Below, in pieces: positions 53,824 to 63,384 of a stretch of 64,000 nucleotides of DNA. Every line of letters starts with the position of its first letter. Position 1 is the first letter of the stretch. Made by a program: the position numbers and the translations under genes. Below the pieces are notes generated by a model that made no database searches, had not been told where the DNA came from, and was given only the letters and a program-made list of their open reading frames with translations. Origin of the DNA: Virgibacillus necropolis (GTDB taxonomy: Bacteria > Bacillota > Bacilli > Bacillales > Amphibacillaceae); NCBI RefSeq assembly GCF_002224365.1, contig NZ_CP022437.1:1116001-1180000 (forward strand). The letters are read 5' to 3'.

Positions 53824-54837
53824 TTAACCACCCATATGGGACATTTCTACCTTTTCTCTTTTTATAGACTTATCTCCACGTTCTTCAGAATAACGGTCTT
53901 TACGAGGTATCCAAATATTTTTCACTTTATCAGCAACCTCTGTATTTGCTAGGTTTGAGCGGACAAGTTTTCTAAGGTCATGACCATTTGAGGCAAATAA
54001 ACAAGTGAACAGTTTCCCTTCGGCAGTCAGACGTGCACGATTGCAACTGGAGCAAAAAGCGTCAGAAACAGACGAGATTACTCCAACTTCTTCATTACTA
54101 CCAACATATCGATACCTTGTCGCTACTTCACCAGGATAGTTTGGTTGAAGAGGTTCAATGGGCATTACATTATGGATATCTTGAAGGATTTGCTTTTTTG
54201 TATACACATCGTCAAGCTTCCAATCGTTTGAGTTACCAACATCCATAAACTCAATAAAGCGGAGGATGTGCCCTTTTTCTCGGAAGAATTTAGCCATGGG
54301 TATAATCTCCTCATGGTTCATTCCCTGCTTAACAACCATATTAATTTTTACTCCTAAGCCAGCTTTTTCCGCTGCTTCAATTCCTTTTAATACTTTGTTA
54401 ACAGTGACGCCTCTACCATTAATCTTTCCGAATATGTCATCATTTAACGAGTCAAGACTGACAGAAACTCGGTTTAGGCCTGATGCTTTTAAGTCTTTTG
54501 CATATCTCGGTAACAGAGAGGCATTCGTTGTCATGGCAAGATCTTCCACACCATTAATCTGTGTTAACTTATGAATTAAAACAGGTAAGTCCCTCCGCAT
54601 TAGAGGCTCACCGCCAGTGATTCGTATTTTTTTAACTCCAAGTTCTTTGACGAAAATTGTTGCAAGGCGTTCGATTTCATCAAAGGAAAGTAACTCTTCT
54701 TTTTTAAGGAAAGGAAAATCAGGTCCAAAAATTTCAGCTGGCATACAATATGTACATCTAAAATTACATTTATCCGTTACCGAAATTCGTAAATCACGCA
54801 GTGGACGATCTAAAGCATCATAAACTGATTTATTCAT
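53824..54837 (-). CDS. moaA: GTP 3',8-cyclase MoaA
   Basis: A 337-residue radical SAM protein. The first cluster motif is CNFRCTYC (Cys24, 28 and 31), and the second cluster lies in [18 protein letters not shown] near 258-275. It ends with Gly-Gly, as active MoaA does. It makes the first intermediate of molybdopterin synthesis from GTP. It follows fdhD with a 40-bp gap on the same strand. AAAGGAGGAGAAC precedes the ATG. Confidence 0.96.
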   Translation of the reverse strand: MNKSVYDALDRPLRDLRISVTDKCNFRCTYCMPAEIFGPDFPFLKKEELLSFDEIERLATIFVKELGVKKIRITGGEPLMRRDLPVLIHKLTQINGVEDLAMTTNASLLPRYAKDLKASGLNRVSVSLDSLNDDIFGKINGRGVTVNKVLKGIEAAEKAGLGVKINMVVKQGMNHEEIIPMAKFFREKGHILRFIEFMDVGNSNDWKLDDVYTKKQILQDIHNVMPIEPLQPNYPGEVATRYRYVGSNEEVGVISSVSDAFCSSCNRARLTAEGKLFTCLFASNGHDLRKLVRSNLANTEVADKVKNIWIPRKDRYSEERGDKSIKREKVEMSHMGG

Positions 54838-54877
54838 ATTGTTCTCCTCCTTTTATTATGGGAACGAAGCAATGTGA

Positions 54878-55669
54878 TTACCTATTTGTAATTCTTTCAG
54901 CGTGTGAATAGACATTAAATGACTGTCCGCGAATGAAACCAACTGTAGTGATGTTTAGGTCCTCCGCAAGCTGGATAGCTAGGTCTGTTGGAGCTGACTT
55001 TGAAAGAATAATACCGACACCAATTTTTGCCACTTTTGTAAGTACTTCGGAGGATATCCTCCCACTAAAAACAATTATTTTATCTCTTACATGTATTTTT
55101 TCTAAGATACTATAACCATATAATTTATCAAGTGTGTTATGCCTCCCAATATCAGTTCGATCAACTATTAATTTAGAGGGAGTGCAGAGTGCGGCATTAT
55201 GAACGCCGCCAGTATTTTTAAACATGATACTATTTTCCTGCATCCTATTCATGAGGTTAAGGCAGTCATTCGCTTTAATTGTTGTTTTAGACATGGAGGT
55301 TTTGGCAGTACGTACATCATTTTGAAAATAAAATTGTCTGCTTTTCCCACAACAAGAACCGATAAAACGTTTGGAATAATAGCGTTGGTTTAGCTGGATT
55401 TTTGTCTTTAACATAACGTATGCAAAACCTAGCCTCTTATCAATCTGAAGGTCTTTAATGTCATCTCTGAAATAAATCACTCCTTCAGATGCTAGAAAGC
55501 CAATAACTAATTCATCCAAATGGGTAGGAGTGCAAACTATTGTTGCAAATTCCTCGCCATTGATATGAATTGTAATGGGAAATTCTGTCGCTACTGCATC
55601 TTCCATTACTTCAAATTTTCCATTTATATATTTTGTAATAGATCGTTTTTGGCTACTATTTTGAACCAT
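54878..55669 (-). CDS. fdhD: Formate dehydrogenase accessory sulphurtransferase FdhD
   Basis: A 263-residue protein. The reactive cysteines lie in FIGSCCGKSRQ near residue 108. GGVHNAALC near 160, DIGRHNTLDKLYG near 178 and FSGRISSEVLTK near 203 are family marks. FdhD passes sulphur to the molybdenum cofactor of formate dehydrogenase. The ATG at 55669 with GGTGAG is preferred; a TTG at 55690 is possible. With moaA it shows that this organism makes molybdenum enzymes, although no formate dehydrogenase lies in the window. Confidence 0.93.
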   Translation of the reverse strand: MVQNSSQKRSITKYINGKFEVMEDAVATEFPITIHINGEEFATIVCTPTHLDELVIGFLASEGVIYFRDDIKDLQIDKRLGFAYVMLKTKIQLNQRYYSKRFIGSCCGKSRQFYFQNDVRTAKTSMSKTTIKANDCLNLMNRMQENSIMFKNTGGVHNAALCTPSKLIVDRTDIGRHNTLDKLYGYSILEKIHVRDKIIVFSGRISSEVLTKVAKIGVGIILSKSAPTDLAIQLAEDLNITTVGFIRGQSFNVYSHAERITNR

Positions 55670-55807
55670 AAGCTTTCTCACCTTATTCAAGTCTATCGTT
55701 TAACTATCATCTAAACACAATCTATTTTGTAAAACAAGTACTAGACTACTAAATTCTCGATTAAGATTTAGTTGAATAATAAGCAGAAGGAAGTAACAGG
55801 CACTTAA

Positions 55808-57202
55808 CTACGACCGCTTCACCATATCAATATAAAGTTGCTGGAACGCTTTATGTTCTGCTTCCATTCCTAACTCGTGATAGAGTTTAGCAAGCCATTG
55901 GACAGGTTTTGGATCTTCAGCGTTAAGTTCCATGTCAAAACTTATACATTCTATCGCTTTGTTAGGTTGATTGAAGTAATAATAAAGCTCTCCAAGGCGT
56001 TGTTGTTGATTTGGGTCTTCTGCAATAAGGTTCATTTCATCAACCTTTTGCAGTATTGATTCTCTAAGTGGAATATCTTTGAGTGGCTGTACCCATTCTT
56101 GTATATACATAAGGGTGTGGTCGGCCAGTAATGAAGAAACCGCTTGATGTAATATATCGGAAGCCTGATCATCTTTTGATTCAAATAAAGTAAGTACCAG
56201 TTTTTGTAATGCCTCTGGTGGGATGGAACCTGAAGTGATTCCTTTTTGTTTTACTAGATTGATCAATTTTTGAGATTGAAAAGGTTGTAGAGTAAGCTTG
56301 TGTTTGTTTATTAATGTTAATACATCTTCCAGTTTTGCATGCTCGAGACTGCAATTCAATAAATCCTGTTGCAAAGGTTTAATAGTGAGACCACGTGCGT
56401 ATAAATCTTCTAGGACATCCAACATATTTAAGTCGTCATAATGCTCAACAACTAGTGATTTCAATGCATGATAATCATCCGTTTTTTGTGTGTGGACCAC
56501 TCGAGTTATATGGATTGCGATAAGATCTACCCAACGATTTTGCTCTTTATATATAGCAATCAACTTTTGAAAAGGTTGGTCATTGTGTTTACTGGAGTAT
56601 AATCTTTTCTCCATATAAATGGGGTCTCTAGCAAGTGTTATCGCATCCGCGTTTTTGTAAAGTTCGTCATAACGCATGAATTGCAAGTCACGTGAAAAGT
56701 TGGAAACTATAGTATGGTTTGGCGCAATGTCTTTGAGGATATGGAGAATACGATAACAGGATAATAACTTCCCATCGCGACGTTCCTTATAAAAAAGTGT
56801 TTCGATGAAATCAGTTAATTCATCTTTTTTTATAAAGGATTCAAAGTAACTAGCTATTAACGCAGTTTCTTGAAGACTGTGGTGCTTTAGAAATTGTTTA
56901 AATAGATCATCTGAATTTTGTTTCTTAAAATGGGGGTAGGGGGAGACCACGGTTTCAATCAATGGATGGGGAGAGATCAGAGTGACACCTTTTTTAAACG
57001 AATCTATCACATGGGAACGAATGCTGGTTTTCTCTGGTGTTACATAATTTAAATAGTGATCTTTATAAAAAAATATGTAGTAGGTCTGGTCCTGTTCATC
57101 TGTTGCTTCAATAATTTTGCTTTGTCTATAGATACTCATACGTTTAATTTCTAATTGGTTGGATTGCTGTTTATCGCGTGCGATAATTATAGGATTTCGC
57201 AT
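55808..57202 (-). CDS. Uncharacterised 464-residue protein with helical repeats
   Basis: The protein starts with ATG after AAAAAGGAGGTTTATT, a strong site. The first 80 residues look like a small beta-rich domain (IIIARDKQQSNQLEIKRMSI, then YYIFFYKDHYLNYV). The rest is helical. The C-terminal 80 residues resemble TPR-like pairs (LGELYYYFNQPNKAIECIS and WLAKLYHELGMEAEHKAF). No signal peptide or membrane segment is seen. It is not recognised as any named family, and the gene is monocistronic between fdhD and a repeat cluster. Confidence 0.75.
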   Translation of the reverse strand: MRNPIIIARDKQQSNQLEIKRMSIYRQSKIIEATDEQDQTYYIFFYKDHYLNYVTPEKTSIRSHVIDSFKKGVTLISPHPLIETVVSPYPHFKKQNSDDLFKQFLKHHSLQETALIASYFESFIKKDELTDFIETLFYKERRDGKLLSCYRILHILKDIAPNHTIVSNFSRDLQFMRYDELYKNADAITLARDPIYMEKRLYSSKHNDQPFQKLIAIYKEQNRWVDLIAIHITRVVHTQKTDDYHALKSLVVEHYDDLNMLDVLEDLYARGLTIKPLQQDLLNCSLEHAKLEDVLTLINKHKLTLQPFQSQKLINLVKQKGITSGSIPPEALQKLVLTLFESKDDQASDILHQAVSSLLADHTLMYIQEWVQPLKDIPLRESILQKVDEMNLIAEDPNQQQRLGELYYYFNQPNKAIECISFDMELNAEDPKPVQWLAKLYHELGMEAEHKAFQQLYIDMVKRS

Positions 57203-57356
57203 AATAAACCTCCTTTTTGTTATCCTAATCATATCACGAGATAGGGGGATAACGATAGTTTAGAAGACTAGGTGTATTTAGATCTTATATATTACAGAAC
57301 AGTGGCCTTGAAGGTGGTAGGATCGTCTTTCTATCTGCAACTGAAGTTTCTGCAAT

Positions 57357-57746
57357 TTTATCGCAGTTTGACGGGCAGTAAAACCCCCACCTCAAAAATT
57401 GAGGTTAGTCCGAGAATTTCAGGTGGGGGATAACTGCCCGTTCAAGCCCGATTGGTTCAACTAACATTCAGTGGGGGAAGAAAGAAAATCCCCCACTGAA
57501 TGAGGCCACTGAAAAAGTTAAATATAGTACAAAATATGTGGATCTATCATCGCATCTTCGAATATACTACGCTTTCCGCGGGCGAGTGTCGAGCCTCCTC
57601 GGACTGCAGTCCTGCGGGGTCTCGCCGATCTCTTGCTTCCCGCAGGAGTCTCCGTATATTCGAGATGCTAAGTTAAGGTGAAAAGTTAAATTTTTAAAAT
57701 CCACCACTTTTTCAGCGGCCACCACTGAATGAAGTTTCACTTTATA
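57357..57746. repeat. Nested repeats: host palindromic element carrying a GGCC-ended element
   Basis: The host begins TTTATCGCAGTTTGACGGGC and ends AAGTTTCACTTTATA. It contains the hairpins GACGGGCAGT/ACTGCCCGTT and CATTCAGTGGGGG/CCCCCACTGAATG. At 57504-57721 a 218-bp GGCC-ended element is inserted, flanked by CCACTGAATGA on both sides (57493-57503 and 57722-57732), an 11-bp target duplication. The inner copy matches the one at 34058 in orientation. No gene lies in 57203-57841. Confidence 0.75.
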
Positions 57747-57765
57747 CAAAAGTTACTAAATAACA

Positions 57766-57813
57766 AATGCCTGTCACTAAAACTATTCTGAATAGTTCCT
57801 AGTGACAGGCATT
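57766..57813 (-). terminator. Terminator of proBA
   Basis: AATGCCTGTCACTA and TAGTGACAGGCATT pair over 14 bp, continued by AACTATT/AATAGTT inside. On the minus strand it is followed by TTGTTATTTA. Confidence 0.85.
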
Positions 57814-57841
57814 CTATTAAGCTACTCTTATTCCAAACCTA

Positions 57842-59101
57842 TTATCTAATCTGCCCATCCCCATGCATCAGATATTTAATAGTTGTCAGAGCAGGTAGTC
57901 CCATTGGTCCTCGTGCATGTAATTTCTGCGTTGAGATTCCAATCTCGGCACCAAAACCTAGGGCGCCTCCATCTGTAAAACGGGTTGAAGCATTATGGTA
58001 TAATGCTGCAGCATCAACGAGTTTCATAAATTTATCAGCAGTCTCTTGGTTCTCGGTGATAATTGCTTCTGAGTGTTTCGTGCCATAATCTTCAATATGC
58101 TGTGTTGCTTCTGTGAGGTTAGTAACTGTTTTAATGGCGATGTCTTTGCTTAAATATTCATTGGCCCAGTCGTCTTCACTAGCAGGAACGGCACCTGGTA
58201 TAAGCTTCATAATGGTACTGTCACCATGGACATGAATGTCATGCGCACGAAGCGTTTCAATCAGTGCATCCTTATTTGCTGAAAGCCAGTCTTGATGAAT
58301 AATTGCAGTTTCTAACGCATTACATACAGCTGGGCGATCTGTTTTGGCGTTAACTAAAATAGCTAATGCCTTCTTTACATCTGCTTCTGCATCAATATAA
58401 AGGTGACAATTTCCAACACCTGTTTCTAGTACAGGAACTGTAGCATTATTAACAACAGCTTTGATTAACGAACCGCCACCACGAGGAATAAGTACATCAA
58501 TATGTTCTTTCATGGTAAATAATTGCTGCGTTGCTTCGCGGTCGGTGCTCGCAATAAACTGAACGGCTTCTTTTGGTATTTTTGTTTGTTCTAGTCCGCG
58601 ATGGATAACTTCTACGATGGTCTTATTGGAAATAATTGCAGAAGAACCACCCTTTAGGACAATAGCATTGCCGGATTTTAAGGCTAAGCCAGTAGCATCA
58701 ACCGTTACATTCGGGCGGGCTTCATAAATCATTCCAATAACACCAAGCGGTACGGTTATCTGTTGAACCTTTAACCCGTTATCAAGTACCCAGTCAGAAT
58801 TGATTATGCCAGTCGGATCGTCTAATTCAGCCACTTGACGTAGTCCTTGAGCAAATTCCTCAATTCTTTCTTTGGTAAGTGTCAGTCGGTCAATAAATGC
58901 CGCGTCATGTCCTTGTTGGCGTCCGTTTTCTAAATCCTTTTCATTGGCTATTAAAATCGTTTCATATTCATTGTCTATTGTGTCAGCCAATGTAAGAAGT
59001 GCCTCGTTTTTTTCTTCGGTCGTCAATAAAGATAAAGTTTTGGCAGCCTTCTTTGCAAGTTTTGCCTGTTCTTCTACATTTACTTTATTAGTTGTTACCA
59101 T
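57842..59101 (-). CDS. proA: Gamma-glutamyl phosphate reductase
   Basis: A 419-residue aldehyde-dehydrogenase-fold enzyme. IPLGVIGMIYEARPNVTVDA near residue 117, LKGGSSAIISNK near 150 and the catalytic Cys in RPAVCNALETAI near 255 are present, together with RFTDGGALGFGAEIGIST near 367. It reduces glutamyl phosphate to the semialdehyde in proline synthesis. It follows proB after 16 bp, the normal order. Confidence 0.96.
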   Translation of the reverse strand: MVTTNKVNVEEQAKLAKKAAKTLSLLTTEEKNEALLTLADTIDNEYETILIANEKDLENGRQQGHDAAFIDRLTLTKERIEEFAQGLRQVAELDDPTGIINSDWVLDNGLKVQQITVPLGVIGMIYEARPNVTVDATGLALKSGNAIVLKGGSSAIISNKTIVEVIHRGLEQTKIPKEAVQFIASTDREATQQLFTMKEHIDVLIPRGGGSLIKAVVNNATVPVLETGVGNCHLYIDAEADVKKALAILVNAKTDRPAVCNALETAIIHQDWLSANKDALIETLRAHDIHVHGDSTIMKLIPGAVPASEDDWANEYLSKDIAIKTVTNLTEATQHIEDYGTKHSEAIITENQETADKFMKLVDAAALYHNASTRFTDGGALGFGAEIGISTQKLHARGPMGLPALTTIKYLMHGDGQIR

Positions 59102-59117
59102 GATCCAATCCCTCCAA

Positions 59118-60263
59118 TTAATTTGTTACTAAACTATTTACGGGTACTTCTGCATCTAAATGGCAAACAAGGTGTTTATTTTCAATAGCAACTTTTTCAT
59201 AATTCTTCATTTCAATTTCCGTTTTGCTGATAAAATTATTCAAATCTTCTGAAGAGTAGTTTACGACACCAAGACCAATTACTTCCCCTTTGACATCAAT
59301 AATTGTCACAACTGCTCCTTTTTCGAAGCGTCCAGTTATAGTACGAAGGTCTGTTGGATTTAAACTAATTCTTTCGTTGATTATTGCTTCTCTTGTTGTA
59401 TGATTCACTGTAACTTTTCCTTGAGGACCCGAATTAAACGCAATCCATTGTTTCTTTTGATTTAAGTTTTGAATGTTGTTCTTCGGTTCAAAATAGGATC
59501 CTTCTGCATGATTATGAACAGCATCATAAACAATATCTTTCGTTGTTGCATTACCTAAAAAGGAAGATATTCCTGATGCCATTGCGATTTTAATAGCTTC
59601 TATTTTTGACTTCATCCCACCGGTGCCATTTGCACTACCAGGATCACCAGCAGCAGCTTCAATAGATGGGGTGATTTCATCGACTTTATGAAGCAGCTTG
59701 GCATTCTCGTCTTTACGCGGATCCGCATCATACAGACCATCAATATCAGAGAGTATGATTAATTGATCGGCATCAACAAGGCCAGCAACTTTTGCAGATA
59801 ATGTATCGTTATCCCCAAATTTCAAAAAATCCATCGAAATTGTATCGTTTTCATTTACGATTGGCACAACGCCTCGTTCCAATAACACATTAATGGTATT
59901 CCTAGCATTATTATAACGATTCTCATCAGAAAAATCATCACGGGTAATTAGTATTTGAGAAGCGACATACCCATGTGACATAAAAATGTCGCAGTAAGTT
60001 TCAATGAGTAGCCCCTGGCCAATGGATGCAGATGCTTGCCTTTCAGGTAATGAGTCCGGGCGAGTGAGATAGCCGAGCCTGCGGTATCCTGCTGCCACAG
60101 CCCCTGAGGAAACAAGCAGAATTTCATGGCCGCCTTCTTTTAATCGAACAACTTCTTCAACAAGCTTTTCTAGTTTTCTTCGGCTTACTTCTCCATTTAT
60201 ACTTGTCAGAGAACTACTACCAATTTTAATTACGATACGTTTTGTTTCAATATCAGGCGTCAA
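59118..60263 (-). CDS. proB: Glutamate 5-kinase
   Basis: A 381-residue protein with an N-terminal amino-acid-kinase domain (VIKIGSSSL near residue 11, VSSGAVAAGYRRLG near 51, VNENDTIS near 135, GTGGMKSKIEA near 213) and a C-terminal PUA domain from about 280. It phosphorylates glutamate as the first step of proline synthesis; in salt-adapted Bacilli a proBA pair can also serve osmoprotection. It starts with TTG after AAGGAGTGTTAAC. No T-box is seen in the 500-bp leader. Confidence 0.95.
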   Translation of the reverse strand: MTPDIETKRIVIKIGSSSLTSINGEVSRRKLEKLVEEVVRLKEGGHEILLVSSGAVAAGYRRLGYLTRPDSLPERQASASIGQGLLIETYCDIFMSHGYVASQILITRDDFSDENRYNNARNTINVLLERGVVPIVNENDTISMDFLKFGDNDTLSAKVAGLVDADQLIILSDIDGLYDADPRKDENAKLLHKVDEITPSIEAAAGDPGSANGTGGMKSKIEAIKIAMASGISSFLGNATTKDIVYDAVHNHAEGSYFEPKNNIQNLNQKKQWIAFNSGPQGKVTVNHTTREAIINERISLNPTDLRTITGRFEKGAVVTIIDVKGEVIGLGVVNYSSEDLNNFISKTEIEMKNYEKVAIENKHLVCHLDAEVPVNSLVTN

Positions 60264-60769
60264 GTTAACACTCCTTCTTTCCTATTTGGATATACGATTT
60301 TGAATGGTTTACTGTTATAACAGAGGAGAACCTTTTACTAGAATAAAAGGAAATTGAAAAGGTTTAGTGGTATGAAGATGGCCAATATTTTTAAACAGAG
60401 CCACTACCAGTAACTTCTGGGTATTCCATATGTTTGTTGTTCCTCAATAAATTAATCTTTCACTTGAAACGTCTCCAAACGATTTCGTTTTATAATAACA
60501 TCTACCATATATACTTCAAGGGTTTTTATGTAAGTTAGGTGCATATTCGCGAAATAGTGATGGTAAGCGTTGTCATTTAGAGGTATATACTTCTTATCAG
60601 TCTAGATATGCTTAAATACGCTCAAATTCAACTATATGGAACTTTAAAAAATGGAATGAAAGGAAGGATTCATATGAGAGGGAATATTTACTTATCTGCA
60701 CAATTTTATAATATGTAGATATTTCTTATAATTCATGATACCATTCTTTCAATAAAAGGAGTGAATGGT
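60264..60769. other. Divergent intergenic region between proB and the amidohydrolase operon
   Basis: It carries the start-proximal sites of both directions. A cre candidate is listed at 60562-60575 and a TATAAT lies at 60727-60732 about 40 bp before the next gene. A 14-codon frame at 60674-60718 with GGAAGG upstream could encode a leader peptide, but this is weak. Nothing else is recognised. Confidence 0.4.
60562..60575 (+). promoter_or_regulatory. CcpA cre site candidate before the M20 amidohydrolase operon
   Basis: GGTAAGCGTTGTCA matches all specified positions of the cre pattern TGNAANCGNTNNCA except the first. It lies about 195 bp before the start codon, so it would act on a promoter well upstream, if at all. 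Confidence 0.4.
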
Positions 60770-61972
60770 ATGGAACAATTATTTAGTGGATTAGATAATA
60801 TTTATGATGAAATTATTGAGATACGACGCTATCTCCATGAGCATCCTGAGTTATCTTTTGAAGAAGTAAATACTGCGAAATATATTGCGGATTATCATGA
60901 AAAATTGGGACACCAAGTTCGCACAAATGTGGGTGGAAACGGCGTTTTGGCCTATCTTGAGGGCGGTAAACCTGGTCCTACCGTTGCTTTGCGTGCTGAT
61001 TTTGATGCTCTTCCAATTCAGGAACAAACGGATGTCCCTTTTAAATCAAAAAATGACGGTGTTATGCATGCTTGTGGTCATGACGGACATACGGCAACTT
61101 TATTAGGACTTGCTAAAGTGTTCAACGGCATGAAATCCAAAATAGAAGGCACTATCGTGTTCCTGCATCAGCATGCAGAAGAATTGCCGCCAGGTGGGGC
61201 TAATGCAATGATTAAAGATGGCTGTTTAGATGGTGTTGATGTTATTTTCGGTACGCATTTACAAGCCCAAATGCCACTTGGAGAAATTGGATACAGGACA
61301 GGCCCACTTCAAGCAGCTCCAGACCGTTTTGATATTAAGATTCAAGGTAAGGGAGGGCATGGAGCAATGCCTCACGATACCAAGGACAGTATTGTAATAG
61401 GCGGTCAGTTAATTAACAATTTACAGCAGATTGTTAGTCGGAGAGTAGATCCACTTGAATCGGCTGTTGTATCTGTTTGTAACTTTGAAGCCAAGAATCC
61501 ATACAATGTTATCGCTGATACAGCTGTATTAACAGGAACTGTCCGTACATTTAAAGAAGAAATTCGCACATTTATCGAAAAAGAAATAGAAAGAGTTATA
61601 GAAGGAACCTGTCATGTTTCTGGCGCGAGCTATGAATATACGTATAGTAAAGGCTATCCAACAACCGTGAATCACAAGGCTGAAACAGAATTGGTTGCTA
61701 GAGTGGCTCCGCATGTACCAGGAGTTGAGACAGTTAAGGAAACCGAACCAATTATGGGAGGAGAGGACTTTTCGTATTATTTACAAAATGTGAAGGGAAC
61801 TTTCTTCTTTACAGGGGCTAAAAATCCTGATTGGGATGATGCATATGCCCATCATCACCCAAAATTTGATATTGATGAGCGTGCACTGTTAATAGCTGCA
61901 AAAGTTCTTGGGACGGCTGCATTAAACTATATGAAAAATGAGAAACAGACATTAGTAAATGAAGATCAATAA
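60770..61972 (+). CDS. M20D-family amidohydrolase (IAA-amino-acid/N-acyl hydrolase type)
   Basis: A 400-residue peptidase-like amidase. ALRADFDALPIQEQTDVPF near residue 75, the metal ligands MHACGHDGHTATLLG near 97 and HQHAEELPPGG near 133, and GGHGAMPHDTKDS near 191 give the M20D pattern. EPIMGGEDFSYYLQ near 325 holds the last ligand. Members cleave N-acyl or p-aminobenzoyl amino acids and hippurate. It is followed by two small membrane proteins on the same strand, which may carry its substrate or product. Confidence 0.88.
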   Translation: MEQLFSGLDNIYDEIIEIRRYLHEHPELSFEEVNTAKYIADYHEKLGHQVRTNVGGNGVLAYLEGGKPGPTVALRADFDALPIQEQTDVPFKSKNDGVMHACGHDGHTATLLGLAKVFNGMKSKIEGTIVFLHQHAEELPPGGANAMIKDGCLDGVDVIFGTHLQAQMPLGEIGYRTGPLQAAPDRFDIKIQGKGGHGAMPHDTKDSIVIGGQLINNLQQIVSRRVDPLESAVVSVCNFEAKNPYNVIADTAVLTGTVRTFKEEIRTFIEKEIERVIEGTCHVSGASYEYTYSKGYPTTVNHKAETELVARVAPHVPGVETVKETEPIMGGEDFSYYLQNVKGTFFFTGAKNPDWDDAYAHHHPKFDIDERALLIAAKVLGTAALNYMKNEKQTLVNEDQ

Positions 61973-62007
61973 ACTAATCTAGATTAAACAACAAGGGGTA
62001 GATCGAA

Positions 62008-62820
62008 ATGGCTGGACAAGCTTTGAATTTATGGAAAGATTGGCGTCTGCATGGAATTGTATTGGCTATTGTGATTGTGACTGAATTAATCGGGACACAT
62101 GGGATCACCGTAGGACCTGGCGTGATTCTATTATTGCCGATGCTTTATGCAGTTATCATTGGACTTATACTGTACTTCACACCAGTGGTTAAAGAAAAAC
62201 AATCAAAAAATGCCGAAACGTTGGTCTTTTTATCAGTGGCATTGCTTATTGCAAAATTTGGTGTACAAGCAGGTCCTGCGATGCCAGAAATAATCGCAGC
62301 AGGTCCAGCCTTTATACTTCAGGAGTTCGGGAATCTCGGTACCATTTTCTTGGCATTGCCGTTAGCGATTTTTCTTGGGATAAAACGTGAAAGTATTGGG
62401 ATGACCCACTCGATTGCTAGAGAGGCAAACTTAGCATTAATTACCGACAAGTATGGTTTATCTTCAGCGGAAGGCCGTGGAGTAATGGCCATGTATATAT
62501 TTGGTACCGTTTTTGGATCTATTTTCATGGGGCTGCTTTCTGGTTTTTTAGCAACCGTTACACCACTGCATCCCCTTTCCTTTGCAATGGCAACTGGTAT
62601 AGGAAGCGGTAGTATGGCTGCGGCAGCATTAGGGCCGCTTGTTGCCGCTTTTCCTGAGATGAAAGAAACACTAACTGCCTTTTCAGGTGTCAGTAATCTT
62701 ATCTCTTCTGTGACAGGTTTATATATGAGTATATTTATTGGTTTGCCATTGACAGTAAAGCTTTATGAAGTGATGACAAAAAAGAAAAATAATCAAAAAC
62801 AAGATTCAAAGGGAGTATAA
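62008..62820 (+). CDS. DUF3100-family membrane protein
   Basis: A 270-residue protein with about eight membrane segments and a charged C-terminal tail (KKKNNQKQDSKG). Conserved stretches such as GVQAGPAMPEIIAAGPA near residue 84, ESIGMTHSIAREANLALI near 128 and ATGIGSGSMAAAALGPL near 197 match what is known as DUF3100. The function is unknown; the Gly/Ala-rich hairpin regions suggest a transporter. It starts 35 bp after the amidohydrolase with AAGGGGTAG upstream. Confidence 0.7.
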   Translation: MAGQALNLWKDWRLHGIVLAIVIVTELIGTHGITVGPGVILLLPMLYAVIIGLILYFTPVVKEKQSKNAETLVFLSVALLIAKFGVQAGPAMPEIIAAGPAFILQEFGNLGTIFLALPLAIFLGIKRESIGMTHSIAREANLALITDKYGLSSAEGRGVMAMYIFGTVFGSIFMGLLSGFLATVTPLHPLSFAMATGIGSGSMAAAALGPLVAAFPEMKETLTAFSGVSNLISSVTGLYMSIFIGLPLTVKLYEVMTKKKNNQKQDSKGV

Positions 62821-62823
62821 ACA

Positions 62824-63276
62824 ATGTTAAAAAGCATTCAAGAGTGGGTAATGGTTTTTACTATAATTGGATTAATTATGTTAATTGGCAACTGGATAGG
62901 ATATGAGGTACTACCGCTTGATGCACTTCCAGGAATCATTATTTTAATTCTTATCAGTCTGGCTGGTTTAATCATTCACAGACTTTTACCTTTTCAACTT
63001 CCGAGTATTGCCTACATCGGAATCATAGGATTAATTATTACGATTCCTGGTTTTCCGGGTTCGGAACAAATTAATGTTTGGACAGCAAAGGTAAATCTGC
63101 TAGCCATCGCCACACCAATTTTGGCCTATGCTGGTATTTCGGTTGGCAGGTCTTGGTTTGATTTTGCTAAATTAGGTTGGAAAACAATTGTTGTTGGTAT
63201 GTGCGTTTTGCTTGGGACGTTTTTAGGGTCCGCCATTATTGCAGAAATTGTTTTACGGATCCAAGGAATTATTTAA
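62824..63276 (+). CDS. Small membrane protein paired with the DUF3100 protein
   Basis: A 150-residue protein with five hydrophobic segments. It starts 3 bp after the DUF3100 gene, with AAAGGGAG inside the previous gene end as ribosome site, so the two are translationally linked. A PGFPGSEQINVWTAKVNLLA loop near residue 76 and GISVGRSWFDFAKLGWK near 103 look conserved. It probably forms a two-subunit carrier with the DUF3100 protein. No better name can be given. Confidence 0.7.
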   Translation: MLKSIQEWVMVFTIIGLIMLIGNWIGYEVLPLDALPGIIILILISLAGLIIHRLLPFQLPSIAYIGIIGLIITIPGFPGSEQINVWTAKVNLLAIATPILAYAGISVGRSWFDFAKLGWKTIVVGMCVLLGTFLGSAIIAEIVLRIQGII

Positions 63277-63282
63277 TTAATA

Positions 63283-63338
63283 GGGCTGTTAGCTTAAGTG
63301 TGGTGCTATACTAGTGCTACTTGCTAACAGCCTTTTTT
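63283..63338 (+). terminator. Rho-independent terminator after the DUF3100 operon
   Basis: GGGCTGTTAGC and GCTAACAGCC pair with a loop holding a smaller stem and are followed by six T. Confidence 0.85.
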
Positions 63339-63384
63339 ATCAAGTAACAAATAGTGTAAACTGATGGTAAAGGAGGGATCGTAC

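Noticed and set aside
60264-60769. T-box leader for proBA
   Set aside because: No T-box core (GGTGG-type anti-terminator bulge) or specifier stem is seen on the minus strand.
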